From Saccharomycopsis fibuligera x Saccharomycopsis cf. fibuligera (lineage: Eukaryota > Ascomycota > Saccharomycetes > Ascoideales > Saccharomycopsidaceae), in assembly GCA_001936135.1 (NCBI GenBank), contig CP012812.1, positions 1,302,001 to 1,366,000 of the forward strand: DNA of 64,000 bases, read 5' to 3'. Position 1 is the stretch's first letter. Each line of letters starts with the position of its first letter. Both the position numbers and the translations under genes were made by a program. The notes under the pieces were generated by a model. It searched no databases. It was not told the DNA's origin and saw nothing but the letters and a program-made list of their open reading frames with translations. Below are positions 1 to 11,050 of the stretch, in pieces.

Positions 1-807
1 AATGGCAATGAACAAGAAGAAGAGGAAGAGAGAAAAAGAAGACAGAGAGCAGCAGAGCTGCTCAACGAGAAAGAAAACCGTGGAAGAGAAGAAAGGCAAC
101 AGCGCAGCGCAGAATACGGGCGCAGCCAGCGACAGTGTCACGTTGGCTGGCTGCACGGATAGTAAATTAATTGAGGCGCCCTCGAGTGTATGCGACGCTT
201 CGCTACTTTGCTCACGTTGCACGTCGACGTCGAGGCTTGTTGGGCGCTTAACTTGGGACAAGAAGGAGGCTCATGGCCGGCGACTGGCGGCTGTTTTTCT
301 TCCTCTTCCTCTTCTTCTTCTTCTTCTTATACTGCTACACTCTTTTCTTTACTCTTTTGTTGGTGGGTAGCTATCTGGCGGCTAGTTTCTACTTGTTCCC
401 TTGGCAATCAGTGCGCCTCATCGCTCTTATCAAGCTGCCATGCCCATCGCAGTTGCGGTGCTGCGTTGTCGGCGAAGATCTACAAATGCCGAGATGTGCG
501 CTGACAATCGACACCTGACATAAATTGTTGGTATAATGTTGTTGCGGTCGTTGTAGAGTAGGTAACAAAGTATACTCTCGCGGAGAGTAAAATATTTATA
601 TTAGAACAAACTATCGGTACAGGAAAACATCAAATGCAACATACTATGCCTATTGGAACATCAAAGGAAAATTGAAAAAGTACTGAGTGCACAACTGGTC
701 AATAATAAACCTAGTGAACAGAAAGAGTAACAAACCAGCTAAAATTAAAACAGAGTCTTTGTCCTTTTTTTTTTAAAAAAAAAAAGAAAAGAAAAAAAAA
801 AATCTGC
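1..807. other. Gene-free stretch left of the rhodanese gene
   Basis: No convincing gene. Open frames near the left edge are low-complexity (Lys/Glu-rich, then a run of Ser or Phe codons from a CTTCTT-rich tract at about 295-330) and resemble no family I know. Positions 765-803 are A/T homopolymer-rich and lie just downstream of the rhodanese stop, so they probably belong to its 3' region. Confidence 0.6.
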
Positions 808-1338
808 CTATTTCTTTTCCACTTTACCACCGTTGCTCACCCAGTCTGCAAAAGAACCAGTATAGTTACCTCTCTTTTGGTATCCAAAAGTGTTTGCCAA
901 TTCTTCAGCAGCAGTAGATCTCACGCCCCCTTGACAGTAAAAAATCAATTCTTTTTCTGTGCTTGGTTTTTGGAACTTGAATATATCTTCGAATTCGTCT
1001 TCTGGCAAATTGAGGGCTCCAGGGGCGGACTTAAAAGGGATATTCAATGCAGTAGGTATGTATCCGAGATTTTGCAACTCTGTTGGCTCTCTCACATCAA
1101 CCAAAATTTTAGAGCTATCTGGCTTAGTGATGAGATCGTTTATTTGCTTGAAATTGTAGATTTTGGCAGGAATTTCTTGAGCAGCGAACTTTGCCTTCTT
1201 TTGTGCATCAGCCTGGTTGTTATTGTTGAATTGAACGGCACTCAAGTGGAAAAGTCTTGGAGTGCTGTAAAAAGCTGTTTTGGTAGCCGCAACGCCAAAT
1301 GCGCTTCTTGCAAAAACTGGTCTACTTAATGCCAACAT
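808..1338 (-). CDS. RDL2: Mitochondrial rhodanese-like sulfurtransferase
   Basis: Single-domain rhodanese of 176 residues, predicted to carry sulfane sulfur from thiosulfate to an acceptor in mitochondria. The N-terminus (about residues 1-35) is rich in Ala, Ser, Arg and Phe with almost no acidic residues, which fits a mitochondrial targeting peptide. The rhodanese fold follows: a LVDVREPTEL segment typical of the CDC25/rhodanese family, then the active-site loop YCQGGVRS, whose Cys is the expected persulfide carrier, and a C-terminal GSFADWVSNGG segment. Length and layout match Saccharomyces Rdl2/Aim42 (YOR286W) and related Rdl1; I favour Rdl2 because of the targeting peptide. The start is the only Met before the targeting region. 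It stands alone, transcribed away from the next gene with a 1.9-kb gap between them. Confidence 0.85.
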   Translation of the reverse strand: MLALSRPVFARSAFGVAATKTAFYSTPRLFHLSAVQFNNNNQADAQKKAKFAAQEIPAKIYNFKQINDLITKPDSSKILVDVREPTELQNLGYIPTALNIPFKSAPGALNLPEDEFEDIFKFQKPSTEKELIFYCQGGVRSTAAEELANTFGYQKRGNYTGSFADWVSNGGKVEKK

Positions 1339-3259
1339 TGTGTGTGGGTATTTGGCGACTTTGATATTATGTCCTTGAGAGTGCTGCTACTTCTTAACTA
1401 GTTGAATAGCTTGGTCTTGTCTTCTTCATAAAGGAGGCAATTGCCTCTTTGCGGTAGTTTTTTTGATTTTTTTTTTTTTTTTTTTGTCTCTTTCTCTTTC
1501 TTGTGCCGTCAGCTGATTTATCAGCTGATGCAAGTTTTTCACACATTATGGCTAACGGACTGCAACCAATTTCGCCAGGGGAAAGCGTAATTATGTGTTG
1601 GCTTGCACCAGTTGAAGTATGGGGCCGAAGCGAGGGAGCTGTACTTTGACTACTATTAATCTGAGCGATTGCTCAGTATACTTGTGCCGTTACGCCGAAT
1701 GTAAAAAAAGTACTATCCCGATGGAAACCAATTTTTATCGTTGAGAAAAGAGGAGTGGAGCCCTGATGCATCGCTTGTGAGCTGGTGCTAGCTATATAAT
1801 ATATCTATCTCAGCCGATCGTTCGCCTCTAGCGTCAAAACAAATCCTCAAGTTCCACCCACTACTTTTTCCTTTCCTTGCATACCAACAATTCCTTTTGG
1901 GTCAAAAAGACTTCGCGGAGTCGGCTTGATTTGCATGCGGCAAGGTTTTCCGGTAACCATTGACAGATATTGTATACAGGTTTATTTCTAAAAGAAGACC
2001 AAACTTTTGAGTAACCTGAGCTCACAAAAATCTCTCTGGAGGCCAGGTCAAATGCGGCGTTATGCGTGCGGATGTACGTTCTGTGAGCTCACGGGCAGTT
2101 GCAGATCTGCTAAAAAATTGTAATTTTTATTTCTCTTTAACCAGAGCGAGCCTGAATTTGTGGATACTTGTCCTCATTTTTAACACATTAGAGCAACTCT
2201 GCACAAAGTAGTCTCGCGCGCTAAATGTTCGAAACACTCAAAAAATAAGGAAATGGGGTCAGTTATAGCGTGCAGCAAAACCTAGCAGTTATCTCTCACG
2301 CTTAGCATGTTTTACATCTACTTGTATCGGTATGTTCAAGCGGACATAAAGGCTAAGTTGCAAAAATAGATCAAAAATAGATCAAAAAAAAAATGACTCC
2401 CCAAAAAGAAAGACACGCGCTGTTGCAATGTAGAAAGAAGTCGAGCAGCAACAGTATCAGCACTAACACTGGGGCAACTGTTGGCTGTGCCGCCGCGCGA
2501 TTATTAACATTGTAATATTATTTTGTTCCTGCTGCGCTGTCTTCCGGTAGTCCACTACACTACGTAGTGAAGAATAAGTATATCAAACCCGTGTCTAAGC
2601 TGAGCTATAGCCATTAATTACACCGCCACGCTGTAGTAGTAGTGTCCGTGCCAAAACCCTGGGCAACATGGACACAAGTAACCAGCAAATTAGCCAACCA
2701 GCCCGGTAAAACAGCGGAAACTGTATAAAAATAGACAGAGACACTATTGATCTTCGTAGCTGCTGTACACTACACTACATACAGTAAGTGGCCACGATTG
2801 ATTTGTCACTTACGACTAACGTCAAGGCTTAGTCTATCTCCACCACTGTCACCCAACCTTTTTCTTCTTTCTTTCTTTCTACGCTGCTGTCCTTCTCTTT
2901 TATATCTCTTCTTTTGCCTGGACAGATACTTTGCTATTTTTCTTCTTGCAGTTGGTTGCACACTCTATTACCGACGTCCCATTTCTCATCCCCCCTTGAA
3001 CGCGCTTCGTTTTGACAGCAGAAAAAAAAAAAAAAAAGGGAGGAAAAAATAAAGACAAAAATAATAATAAAAAACATTAAATAATTTTCAAACTTAAATC
3101 ACTTTTTGGTCCGGCTGAAAGATCGCACACCATACCGGTATATATATATCGATCCTATTTTATTCATCCACTATATCTTCCCCCCAAACTCTTCCCACTC
3201 TTGCCACACACACACACACACCAACAAAAAACTAAAATTTCAAACTCGCCATCATCGCG
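1339..3259. promoter_or_regulatory. Long divergent intergenic region
   Basis: A 1.9-kb gap between the 5' ends of the rhodanese gene and the large disordered-protein gene. I see no gene in it. A TATA-like run (GGTATATATATATCG) sits at about 3137-3151, some 110 bases before the right-hand start at 3260. T-rich and pyrimidine-rich tracts lie at 1460-1500 and 2850-2950. A short imperfect repeat, AAAAATAGATC twice, is near 2364-2386. Confidence 0.5.
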
Positions 3260-5293
3260 ATGTTCTCTTTTCTCAAATCCAAAAGCAAACACCACCAGAG
3301 CAAACCCTCTTCCGAACCGCCAGCAGCTGGCAATGGCACTGCCTCCAACCAAAAACGCAAATATCACCAATCTACATCCCCTTCATTAACCTCTTTATCT
3401 AACATCACTAAGAAATCTTTTTCATTGGCTCGCAGCACATCAGCAACAAAGAAGTCAAAAAGATCAAATGTCATCAAGAAATCTAGTATTGGTCTTCCAC
3501 AAACTTTAAATGATCTCGATGATTACAAAAAGCAAGATGAACTAAACAAAATCTTCAAGACTCCTTCCAGAATAGACTTGATGCCAAGTGGCGCAAGCGT
3601 AACCGGTAGCATCAATAACCGCAGCAAATTAGCGTCACCTTCAAACACAGAGTTTGGTGATTTGATCAATGATGGCCATAATAATTCTGATTCTGATATC
3701 AAGTCCAGCTACGAGCCCTTCAAAAATCCATTCACTGATTTTGCCTCAAGGTTCAACTTAACGGACACAAATCCTGATAATGACAATAGCAATGACGCTA
3801 ATAGTCACCGCCAGGTCAACAATTTTAATGGCGCTTCTTCTTTTGATACCGCTAAAGAAACTTTTGCCCAAAATAACAAAATAAAAGACCAGATTACATC
3901 TAATCATAATGTCCTTAAGAAAAAAGTCAACAACATAATCAAAAAGAAAAGTCAAAACCAGATGTTACTGCAGTATGACAGCTATGAAGTAATTGATGAA
4001 GACTTTCCAAACACAATCAATAACGCTAATAATAATAATAATAATAATAATAATATCAATAATAACGATTTTAGAAGGAGCGTCAATTCAATAAGTACGT
4101 ACAGCACTCGTCAACTACGTCAGTCAACTTCAGATAACGCCAACACTAACACCAATACCGTTAATGAATTGCTAAACAGCTATTGTCAACGGACATTAGA
4201 TCCGTCAATGAACAACATTAAGCGCCAACAAGCTCTTTCTTTTTCATCCCAGCAGAGTTTCCCTGGTCCAGAACTCGAAGAAAACAAAGAAAACCATGCT
4301 TCCAAGCACTTGTCACATCAACAACATAGTAGAAAACCATCTAGTTCAATTTACTCAGTTTCTCATGAGAGAAACTATTCATTCAGCTCATCTTACTTGA
4401 AAGCCAATCAAGCTCACGCAAACAGTAATAATGATAACAATAATAATACTGGCTCGGGCACTAATTTGCAACAAAAACAAGATACTGAAGCTTTGAATAC
4501 CACACCAATAACCCCTCAGCAATTGAAACCATCTTTGTTGGCTAACAATAACAATACCAATAGCACTATGCATAACCTAAATAATTCAACTACAAACATC
4601 ACCACTATCACCAACTCTGCTAGTCCGAAAGGTTTGAATTCTCCTGTCGTTGGCACTGAAATTGCCAACAATAGCAATAGCAGGCATAGCTTGACTTCGC
4701 CCCGAGTAGTGAATAGTCATAAGAAATCTAAATCTGAAGGCTCTAACATGCTTTTGAATAAAGAAGAATTTTCCTCTAGAGATTTTGACGATTTTCTACG
4801 CCAAACGTTCGAGCTTGATACTGATGCTGACTTGAGTAAAATTGGAGCTTCTTTTAACTTGAAGGACGAAAAGTTTTTGAAAAATCAAAAATTTAATAAT
4901 GTCTTGAACGATATTAAGAAAAAAAATGAAAACTTGCTTAAATCACCAAAGTCGGTTTCTAGTTTGAAAACTTCAACTAACGCTTCTTCTTCGGCCGGAA
5001 GTGGAAGCGGCAATGGTGCTGCATCTCAATCCATCAAAAGCGTAAACAATAACAACTTGATTGACCATACTCCTTCTAATATATCCACATTTTACAAGAA
5101 GAAAATTCCTGAAAGTTTGCTTCTTGGTTCCAAAAACGACAAGTTCAAATTGTTGCCCGATATTGATGTTTCGCCAATCACCCTTGAATTTGATGAATTA
5201 AGGGTACAAGAAAAACAAATAAATGATAAATTGGGCAAACCTGCTAATCAGGATAGTTTTGCTAAAGCTATGAAGCCACAGCTTTATCACTAA
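3260..5293 (+). CDS. Large disordered Ser/Asn-rich protein, function unknown
   Basis: A 677-residue protein I do not recognise. Most of it is low-complexity Ser/Asn/Lys sequence with a short poly-Asn run near residues 255-268. The less simple parts may be the functional ones: a basic N-terminus (MFSFLKSKSK), a segment around residues 495-550 with a DFDDFLRQTFELD motif followed by a Lys-rich stretch that could be helical, and the last 60 residues, which contain LLPDIDVSPITLEFDEL. There is no transmembrane segment, signal peptide or catalytic motif. The ATG at 3260 is chosen because it follows a TATA-like element by about 110 bases and opens the whole frame. The frame is undoubtedly coding given its length. 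It could be a cytoskeletal or signalling scaffold, but nothing in the sequence decides this. Confidence 0.8.
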   Translation: MFSFLKSKSKHHQSKPSSEPPAAGNGTASNQKRKYHQSTSPSLTSLSNITKKSFSLARSTSATKKSKRSNVIKKSSIGLPQTLNDLDDYKKQDELNKIFKTPSRIDLMPSGASVTGSINNRSKLASPSNTEFGDLINDGHNNSDSDIKSSYEPFKNPFTDFASRFNLTDTNPDNDNSNDANSHRQVNNFNGASSFDTAKETFAQNNKIKDQITSNHNVLKKKVNNIIKKKSQNQMLLQYDSYEVIDEDFPNTINNANNNNNNNNNINNNDFRRSVNSISTYSTRQLRQSTSDNANTNTNTVNELLNSYCQRTLDPSMNNIKRQQALSFSSQQSFPGPELEENKENHASKHLSHQQHSRKPSSSIYSVSHERNYSFSSSYLKANQAHANSNNDNNNNTGSGTNLQQKQDTEALNTTPITPQQLKPSLLANNNNTNSTMHNLNNSTTNITTITNSASPKGLNSPVVGTEIANNSNSRHSLTSPRVVNSHKKSKSEGSNMLLNKEEFSSRDFDDFLRQTFELDTDADLSKIGASFNLKDEKFLKNQKFNNVLNDIKKKNENLLKSPKSVSSLKTSTNASSSAGSGSGNGAASQSIKSVNNNNLIDHTPSNISTFYKKKIPESLLLGSKNDKFKLLPDIDVSPITLEFDELRVQEKQINDKLGKPANQDSFAKAMKPQLYH

Positions 5294-6919
5294 TGTACAT
5301 AGAAACCCTTTCAACCAGAGCGTGTTCGAGTTTCATATATGAGTCTAGTTTTTCTATATTTTTGTTCGCATTTTTTCTTTTTCTCCTTGGCCTATGTTCT
5401 ACTTTTATTTTTCTTTTTCAAAATTCATTTCAACTTTTACGATTTATGCGTCTTCTTAAACCTCATCTGACCTGTTCAAACATGTCGCCATTCTTGTTCC
5501 TCTTCTTTTCCTTGTTCCCAATCTTTTATTACAGATTTTTCCGATTTTTATCATTCATTTCAAAAACTTTTATTGTTTGCTTTTAGTGCTGTTGTTATTT
5601 CAATGATAGATACCCCTACTTATCCTTTATACCTTCAATGGTGGTGTTTTTTTTTTTTTCTTTGCCCGTTTACTTGTTTACTGTTCGCCATTCCTTTTAC
5701 GCTCTGCTATTGTTATTTTTTTTTTCTCTCTGTGTTTTTGTTATTGTTTCTCTTCACTCAGTTTATTATTCTTCGTGCTTCAATTTGTCCTTATGCTTCC
5801 ATTCTTCTGCTTTCTTCAATAAACCCGAGCAAAAGTTTTCTGTACGCGAAAATACATATTGGACCTTAAGTTTTTCATTTAAATGTACTTGAAGCGTTTA
5901 TTGACCTTTCGTAGAATCACATTTATCAAGCGTGCAAGTAAAGTGGACTGTGTCTCGAAGTCAATGTGACATTTATCTTTGCTGAGTTCTACTGTCCAGA
6001 AGCGTCTTTTGCTGTATGTGATTCTTCCACACAGTACTCACTTTTTTTTGCAACCAGCGGGATGGTGTATGCGTTTTTTTTATTTTTTTATTTTTTTTAT
6101 TTATTGCTGCAGAGAGCTACAGCAGCATAATATGCCATAATCTATTACAAACTTGAAATCTCAGTGCAAGTTTATTGACACACCCATAGTTTACTAACCC
6201 AAACGCGCGCAAACATGATTTCTGCCCGATAGCAACTGTCAACATGCGCGTCCTCTTGCAAGCACTCGGTGGGCGGAAAAAAAAAAAAAAAAAAAAAAAA
6301 AAAACTGAAAAGCTTGGAACAATTCTCCGGTTGAGAGAACGTCATTCGGTATGTTTCTATTGTGAGCAACCTTAAGCACATCGCTTAGCACTTTATGCGA
6401 TACAAGCAAGACTAAACACTTGTCTCTCGACGCCTATCTACACTAGCATATTTCAGCTGAATTTAAGTTCTCTTAGCTCTCCTTCAATGATCAGTTGACT
6501 TGATTATTGATATCTGTCTAATGTGGGTTCATGGCTGCTTTGAGTTCTCCTCTGCCTGTTTGTTGAAAGCAAGCGCAAATCTTATTCCTATGGACGCGTA
6601 GTTTTGACAGGTCGAAGACTTTCATACTCCGTTTTTCTAGAAGTAGTGATGTATACTTTTTTGTATGTACTGCAGTATGTGAATATTCTTTTCTATATGA
6701 AAGCAAACTTGCTATTGTCGCAAAATATTGTCGCAAAATATGGTATTTAAGAAGTTCCCTTGCACGTTTTACCATATGGACATCAAGAGTATTTTATTTT
6801 GGCTTCGTTTTTCTGTTGTTTCTCCCGTACAGTTTTTTTTTTTTTTTTTTACTCAAAAGAAGAAACTTAACTATACTATTTTACGAATATCAGCGAAAAA
6901 CAAATAATATCTAATCAAT
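5294..6919. other. Gene-free stretch with T-rich 3' tract and poly-A run
   Basis: The first 600 bases after the stop at 5293 are strongly T/pyrimidine-rich on the coding strand and poor in A, giving spurious Phe/Leu-rich open frames. A poly-A run of 28 bases lies at 6277-6304 and a poly-T run at about 6833-6850, just before the dehydrogenase start at 6920. The right-hand part is presumably the promoter of the dehydrogenase gene. No gene is seen. Confidence 0.55.
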
Positions 6920-8242
6920 ATGTCATTGAACGCGGCTGCAAATGTTTATGAAAGCCAAAAGGGAGAAATCCCTTCAGCAACCTCCACAGAAGCCAAAACC
7001 CGCAGTGGTACCATGAAGGCTCTTCAGTGGTTTGGTAAAGAAAACGTGAGTGTACAAGAAGTGCCTATTCCAGACATCACTGATGACGATGATGTGATTT
7101 GCAAAGTTACTGGCACCACCGTCTGCGGCTCGGACTTGCACTTGTACCACAAAGAAATTATGGAACTTAAAGAAGGTGACATTTTGGGCCACGAATGGTG
7201 CGGGGTGGTTGAAAAAATCGGTAGAAATGTGAAGAGATTCAAGCCTGGTGACAGAGTTGTTTCCAGTTTCCAAGTCTCTTGCGGCCAATGTTTCTACTGT
7301 AAACAGAAACTTACCTCAATGTGCAACAGAACTGGTACTTCGCAAGTGCAAACGAAAATGTACGGTGACAAGGTGGGTGGCATCTTTGGTTATTCCCACT
7401 TCACTGGCGGATATGCTGGTGGCCAGGCAGAGTACGCTCGCGCACCATTTGCTGAAGAAAACTTGCTAAAAATTCCAAAGAATGTGCCAGATGAAAAAGC
7501 ATTGTATCTTTCTGATATTGTGCCAACTTCATACCATTCCGTGGTACGTGCAGAAGTCGACAAGGGCAAAACAGTGGCTATTTGGGGTCTCGGTCCAATT
7601 GGTTTGCTCGCCACTAAATGGTCCCAAGTGAAGGGTGCTTCCAAAATTATTGTGGTGGATAATGTTCCTGAACGTATTGCCAAAGCTAAGACTATCGCCA
7701 CTAATGAAACCGAAATAATTAGTATCAACTTTGATGAAGAAAAAGACGTTGCGGCCAAGATTTTGGAACTTGTCCCTCATGGTGTTGATTGCTCTATTGA
7801 TTGTGCTGCTTTCAGATACACCAAGGGAATCTTGCACACTGCTGAACGTGCCCTTGGACTTGAAACCGACAGTTCAGAGATCTTGAATGAAGAGATTAGG
7901 GCCACTAGAAAGTTCGGTAATATCTCCTTGATTGCTGATTATGTGGGATACACTAATCATTTCTTGATCGGGGCCGTTATGGAAAAAGGTTTAACTTTGC
8001 GTGGTGGCGGCCAAGCTCCAGTGCAAAAATACTGGCATGAATTATTGCATTATGTTGAAAATGGTTCATTTGACCCAACGTTTATCTTGACTCACCGTTT
8101 CAAAATAGATGAAATGAAGGAAGTTTACGAAGCTTTTGATTTGAAGAAGAATGGTATCTTGAAAACTTTTGTTGAAACCAAGTTTTCTAATCCTCCTGCT
8201 CCTCATACCCCTCCATTGACTTCTGCAAAAGACTTGTTATAA
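6920..8242 (+). CDS. Zinc-dependent alcohol dehydrogenase (MDR family)
   Basis: A 440-residue medium-chain dehydrogenase/reductase. A 30-residue leader precedes the core, which begins at MKALQWFGKENVSV. The catalytic zinc site is visible as TTVCGSDLHLYH and GHEWCG, the structural zinc site as the Cys cluster CGQCFYCKQKLTSMC, and the NAD(P)-binding turn as GLGPIG. The layout is that of the glutathione-independent formaldehyde dehydrogenase-like branch of fungal zinc alcohol dehydrogenases: an extended loop after the structural zinc site and a C-terminal Pro-rich tail. The substrate cannot be told from the sequence. An AAATAATATCTAATCAAT context precedes the ATG at 6920; an internal Met about 30 codons later would give the minimal family core, so the leader is slightly uncertain. 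SOD3 lies downstream on the same strand. Confidence 0.85.
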   Translation: MSLNAAANVYESQKGEIPSATSTEAKTRSGTMKALQWFGKENVSVQEVPIPDITDDDDVICKVTGTTVCGSDLHLYHKEIMELKEGDILGHEWCGVVEKIGRNVKRFKPGDRVVSSFQVSCGQCFYCKQKLTSMCNRTGTSQVQTKMYGDKVGGIFGYSHFTGGYAGGQAEYARAPFAEENLLKIPKNVPDEKALYLSDIVPTSYHSVVRAEVDKGKTVAIWGLGPIGLLATKWSQVKGASKIIVVDNVPERIAKAKTIATNETEIISINFDEEKDVAAKILELVPHGVDCSIDCAAFRYTKGILHTAERALGLETDSSEILNEEIRATRKFGNISLIADYVGYTNHFLIGAVMEKGLTLRGGGQAPVQKYWHELLHYVENGSFDPTFILTHRFKIDEMKEVYEAFDLKKNGILKTFVETKFSNPPAPHTPPLTSAKDLL

Positions 8243-9079
8243 ATAAGTATAGCTTAGTTTAGCTTTTGTGGTTTGATTTTCTCTTACGCCGTGTAATGAA
8301 TTCGTTGCTGTAATTTTTTTCACAAAATTATTTTGTAAGCAGTCTAAGCCAAGCAGTTCTTTGTCAATTGACCTCAATGTTAAGCACCATGCATATCTAA
8401 AGAAATATCCGCATTCACGAGTATTTAGTGTACATGTACCGATACTGTGGAGATACCATGCATGATTGGACTGAGCGAGACCCAAAGACCGTCGCACAGT
8501 TCATAAACTGTTGCCCGCAAACTGACTGAGCGTTGACTGGGGACTCAGAGAATAATTTTAAAGCTATCGAGCCAGCAAATTCACTCTCTGTATACCGTCA
8601 CAATGTCTCTTTTGGCAATCGCTCCAGAGTGGCAATTTTTCCATTTTGTTTCGTAAGTCGGCAACATTATTCGCAATGCGAGCTGATATTGCCCTATGGG
8701 GTAATAACGTATCTACACACAACAAGCACACAAATGGTGTGTTCCATATTTTAGAGCAATGTTTTCTTGCCCTCTCCTTTCTAATTATTATTAACTGCAC
8801 GACATTGTTTGCCAATTGGCAAATGATTTGATTTGTCAGCTTGTTTGGCTCCTTTGTTTGTTGCGACGAAGGTTCTTTTCATAACCTGCTTCGCTGCTTG
8901 CCATTTTCCTACCCTTCGGGTTATGATATTTACGCTATTTAAGCAAACCGTACCTCCTTTTTCTCCCAAAATTGTAGATCCCAACTAACACAATATAATT
9001 TCTGGTATTCAATATACTCCACTTTATTATTCAATCTTTGTCAATTGAATAACCAATAACTCTTGAGAAGAAAAACAAA
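8243..9079. promoter_or_regulatory. Intergenic region before SOD3
   Basis: 840 bases between the dehydrogenase stop and the SOD3 start. No gene seen. The last 100 bases are a T-rich then A-rich leader ending in AAAACAAAATG at the SOD3 start, a typical yeast 5' UTR. No metal-response element could be assigned with confidence. Confidence 0.45.
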
Positions 9080-9730
9080 ATGTCCCAAGACTACGCTGAG
9101 AAAGTCCTCAAGGACAGAAAAGCAATTGAATTACCTAATTTGGATTGGAAATATGATGCCCTAGAGCCATACATTTCTGCCAAAATTAACGAAATTCACC
9201 ATACCAAACATCACCAAACATACGTCAACAATTACAATGCTGCCATCGTGAACTTAGTTAAAGCTGAGCTCAGCGGTGACTTAACATCTGTGGTTCAGCT
9301 CCAACAAAGCATAAAGTTCAATGGTGGTGGACACATCAACCATGTATTGTTTTGGAAATCTTTGTCGCCAAATGACGCAAATGGTGGCAAACTTCCATCT
9401 CCTAGCTCTGCTTTTGGAAAGCAGATTGAATCACAGTATGGTTCTGTGGAAAACTTGATCAAGTTGACTAACGCCAAACTAGCCTCAATTCAAGGCTCTG
9501 GATGGGCATTTATTGTGAAAAATAAAGATAATGGGAATGTTTTGGATGTGGTCACTACTCAGAACCAGGACACGGTTGTCGGTTCACTTGTTCCATTGAT
9601 TGCTATTGATGCTTGGGAGCATGCTTATTATTTGCAGTACCAAAATGTTAAAGCAGATTACTTCAAAGCAATTTGGAATGTTATCAACTGGAAAGAAGCC
9701 GAAAGACGATACGAAGATCTTTCTCTTTGA
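9080..9730 (+). CDS. SOD3: Manganese superoxide dismutase, cytosolic type
   Basis: A 216-residue Fe/Mn-type superoxide dismutase that converts superoxide to oxygen and hydrogen peroxide. Metal ligands and neighbouring family motifs are visible: EIHHTKHHQTYV with the first His near residue 39, GGGHINHVLFW with the second His, and DAWEHAYYLQY with the Asp and His that complete the site. The C-terminus ADYFKAIWNVINWKEAE is close to what I recall of Candida albicans Sod3. There is no mitochondrial presequence: the N-terminus begins MSQDYAEKVLKDRK, contains acidic residues and runs straight into the catalytic domain. This fits the cytosolic Mn enzyme of Candida species rather than mitochondrial Sod2. 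It is followed by the 6.6-kb gene desert. Confidence 0.93.
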   Translation: MSQDYAEKVLKDRKAIELPNLDWKYDALEPYISAKINEIHHTKHHQTYVNNYNAAIVNLVKAELSGDLTSVVQLQQSIKFNGGGHINHVLFWKSLSPNDANGGKLPSPSSAFGKQIESQYGSVENLIKLTNAKLASIQGSGWAFIVKNKDNGNVLDVVTTQNQDTVVGSLVPLIAIDAWEHAYYLQYQNVKADYFKAIWNVINWKEAERRYEDLSL

Positions 9731-10992
9731 GGTTAACTCATAGACTGCAAGTGATTTGTGCAATGAAGTGGAAGTACGCTTGTAGTTGAAGCAGAGTTTT
9801 GCCATATAAGTAATTATTTGTGAGTTAAAATTAAAGAGAGCAGCTTTAATGTTACCGCAGTTTTTTTTTTTTTTTACAAAGATGTCAGTAATATTATAAC
9901 ACATCAATTGCTACATAATAATGAATGTAATCTCTCCATATTCAACCACACTAGACCATTATTGACTAGTATTGCACACATAACTGTTGTAGGGCAACCC
10001 AAATGTTATGTTTTTTGTAGAGCCGAGGTTAGCAGTCAACCTGGCTTATTATATGCTACTTGTTCGTGTTTTGTGCAGAGGAAGAGTGCGCTGCCGTAAA
10101 AAGGGTTTCGTCTTAATGGATCTATACCTGTTTTGGGACACAAGTAGTAGGTGGAGCATTCCGCATTAAGGTGCATGAATGCATTGTCGTACCGATCCGG
10201 TCATTTTTGTAAGACTCCGGAGCTAAAGGTTATAAACTCATTAATGGAGCAAAAGAGCATATTCCCGTTAATTTTCTTGCTAGGCCAAACACCGATTTTC
10301 AAAGAATATGAAAAAGCAAAACGGCCGAAAAAGCAAAGTAAAATAGTTTATAAGCTCCCGTGAGTTAAGCTAATAAGTTTATAATTCATGACCCGGAGAG
10401 CAGAAGCAAAAGAGGGAAAGACCCCCTTGTTTCTTGGGAAAATAAACAAAAAAGTCCTATAGCTAAACAACAACTCCCGGAACTATGGATGTTAAAGTAA
10501 TTGTGCAGTTTTCCGAAAAGAGAGAAGATAAAAACCCCCAACTATACTTACAAACTTAAGCTTCTAAACTATAATTTGGGCCTGGGGCTCTTAATAAAAG
10601 TGCTTTTTGATAATATGATTATATTTTTAGCCCAGCTAAAGAGTAGTAATAAAAGGTGTTTAGGAGGCAATAGCGCATTTGAGTGTGATCCCCAAGCTAT
10701 GGTTACAAAAAACAAGCTTGTAGTGTACACATTCAATCCTGGACAAATTGTCGGAGAGAATCTCGTTTCGATGTCGGAGTAAGCAAGCGAAACGTTCGGA
10801 CAAAAGCAAAAAAAATAATAATAATAAAAAAAAAAAAAAAAATAGTAATAGTAACAGCAATAAAAAAAAAAAAAGAAACTTGTAACGCACCAAAAGTAAA
10901 CGCAAAAGTAAAAATCAGGCTCTGTATTGTCAGGGCCAACACTTAAACGAATTAACCAGTCAATACAATTTCCATTCTGTTGATCCACGACA

Positions 10993-11050
10993 ACCCACAA
11001 ACCCACAAACCCACAAACCCACAAACCCACATACTCACATACTCACATAC
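10993..11050. repeat. 8-base minisatellite (ACCCACAA type)
   Basis: About five tandem copies of CCCACAAA followed by two copies of CATACTCA, inside the gene desert. Perfect or nearly perfect copies indicate recent slippage. Confidence 0.85.

Noticed and set aside
2-370. 122-codon frame at the left edge
   Set aside because: Lys/Glu-rich then Leu-rich low complexity, no family resemblance.
3164-3370. 68-codon minus frame over the 5' end of the disordered-protein gene
   Set aside because: Antisense shadow of a strong + strand gene and its CA-repeat leader.
5293-5892. Several Phe/Leu-rich frames resembling membrane proteins
   Set aside because: They arise from the T-rich 3' tract; same pattern follows other genes.
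10501-10782. 93-codon frame in the gene desert
   Set aside because: Starts at TTG, no motif, no family; not enough to support a gene.
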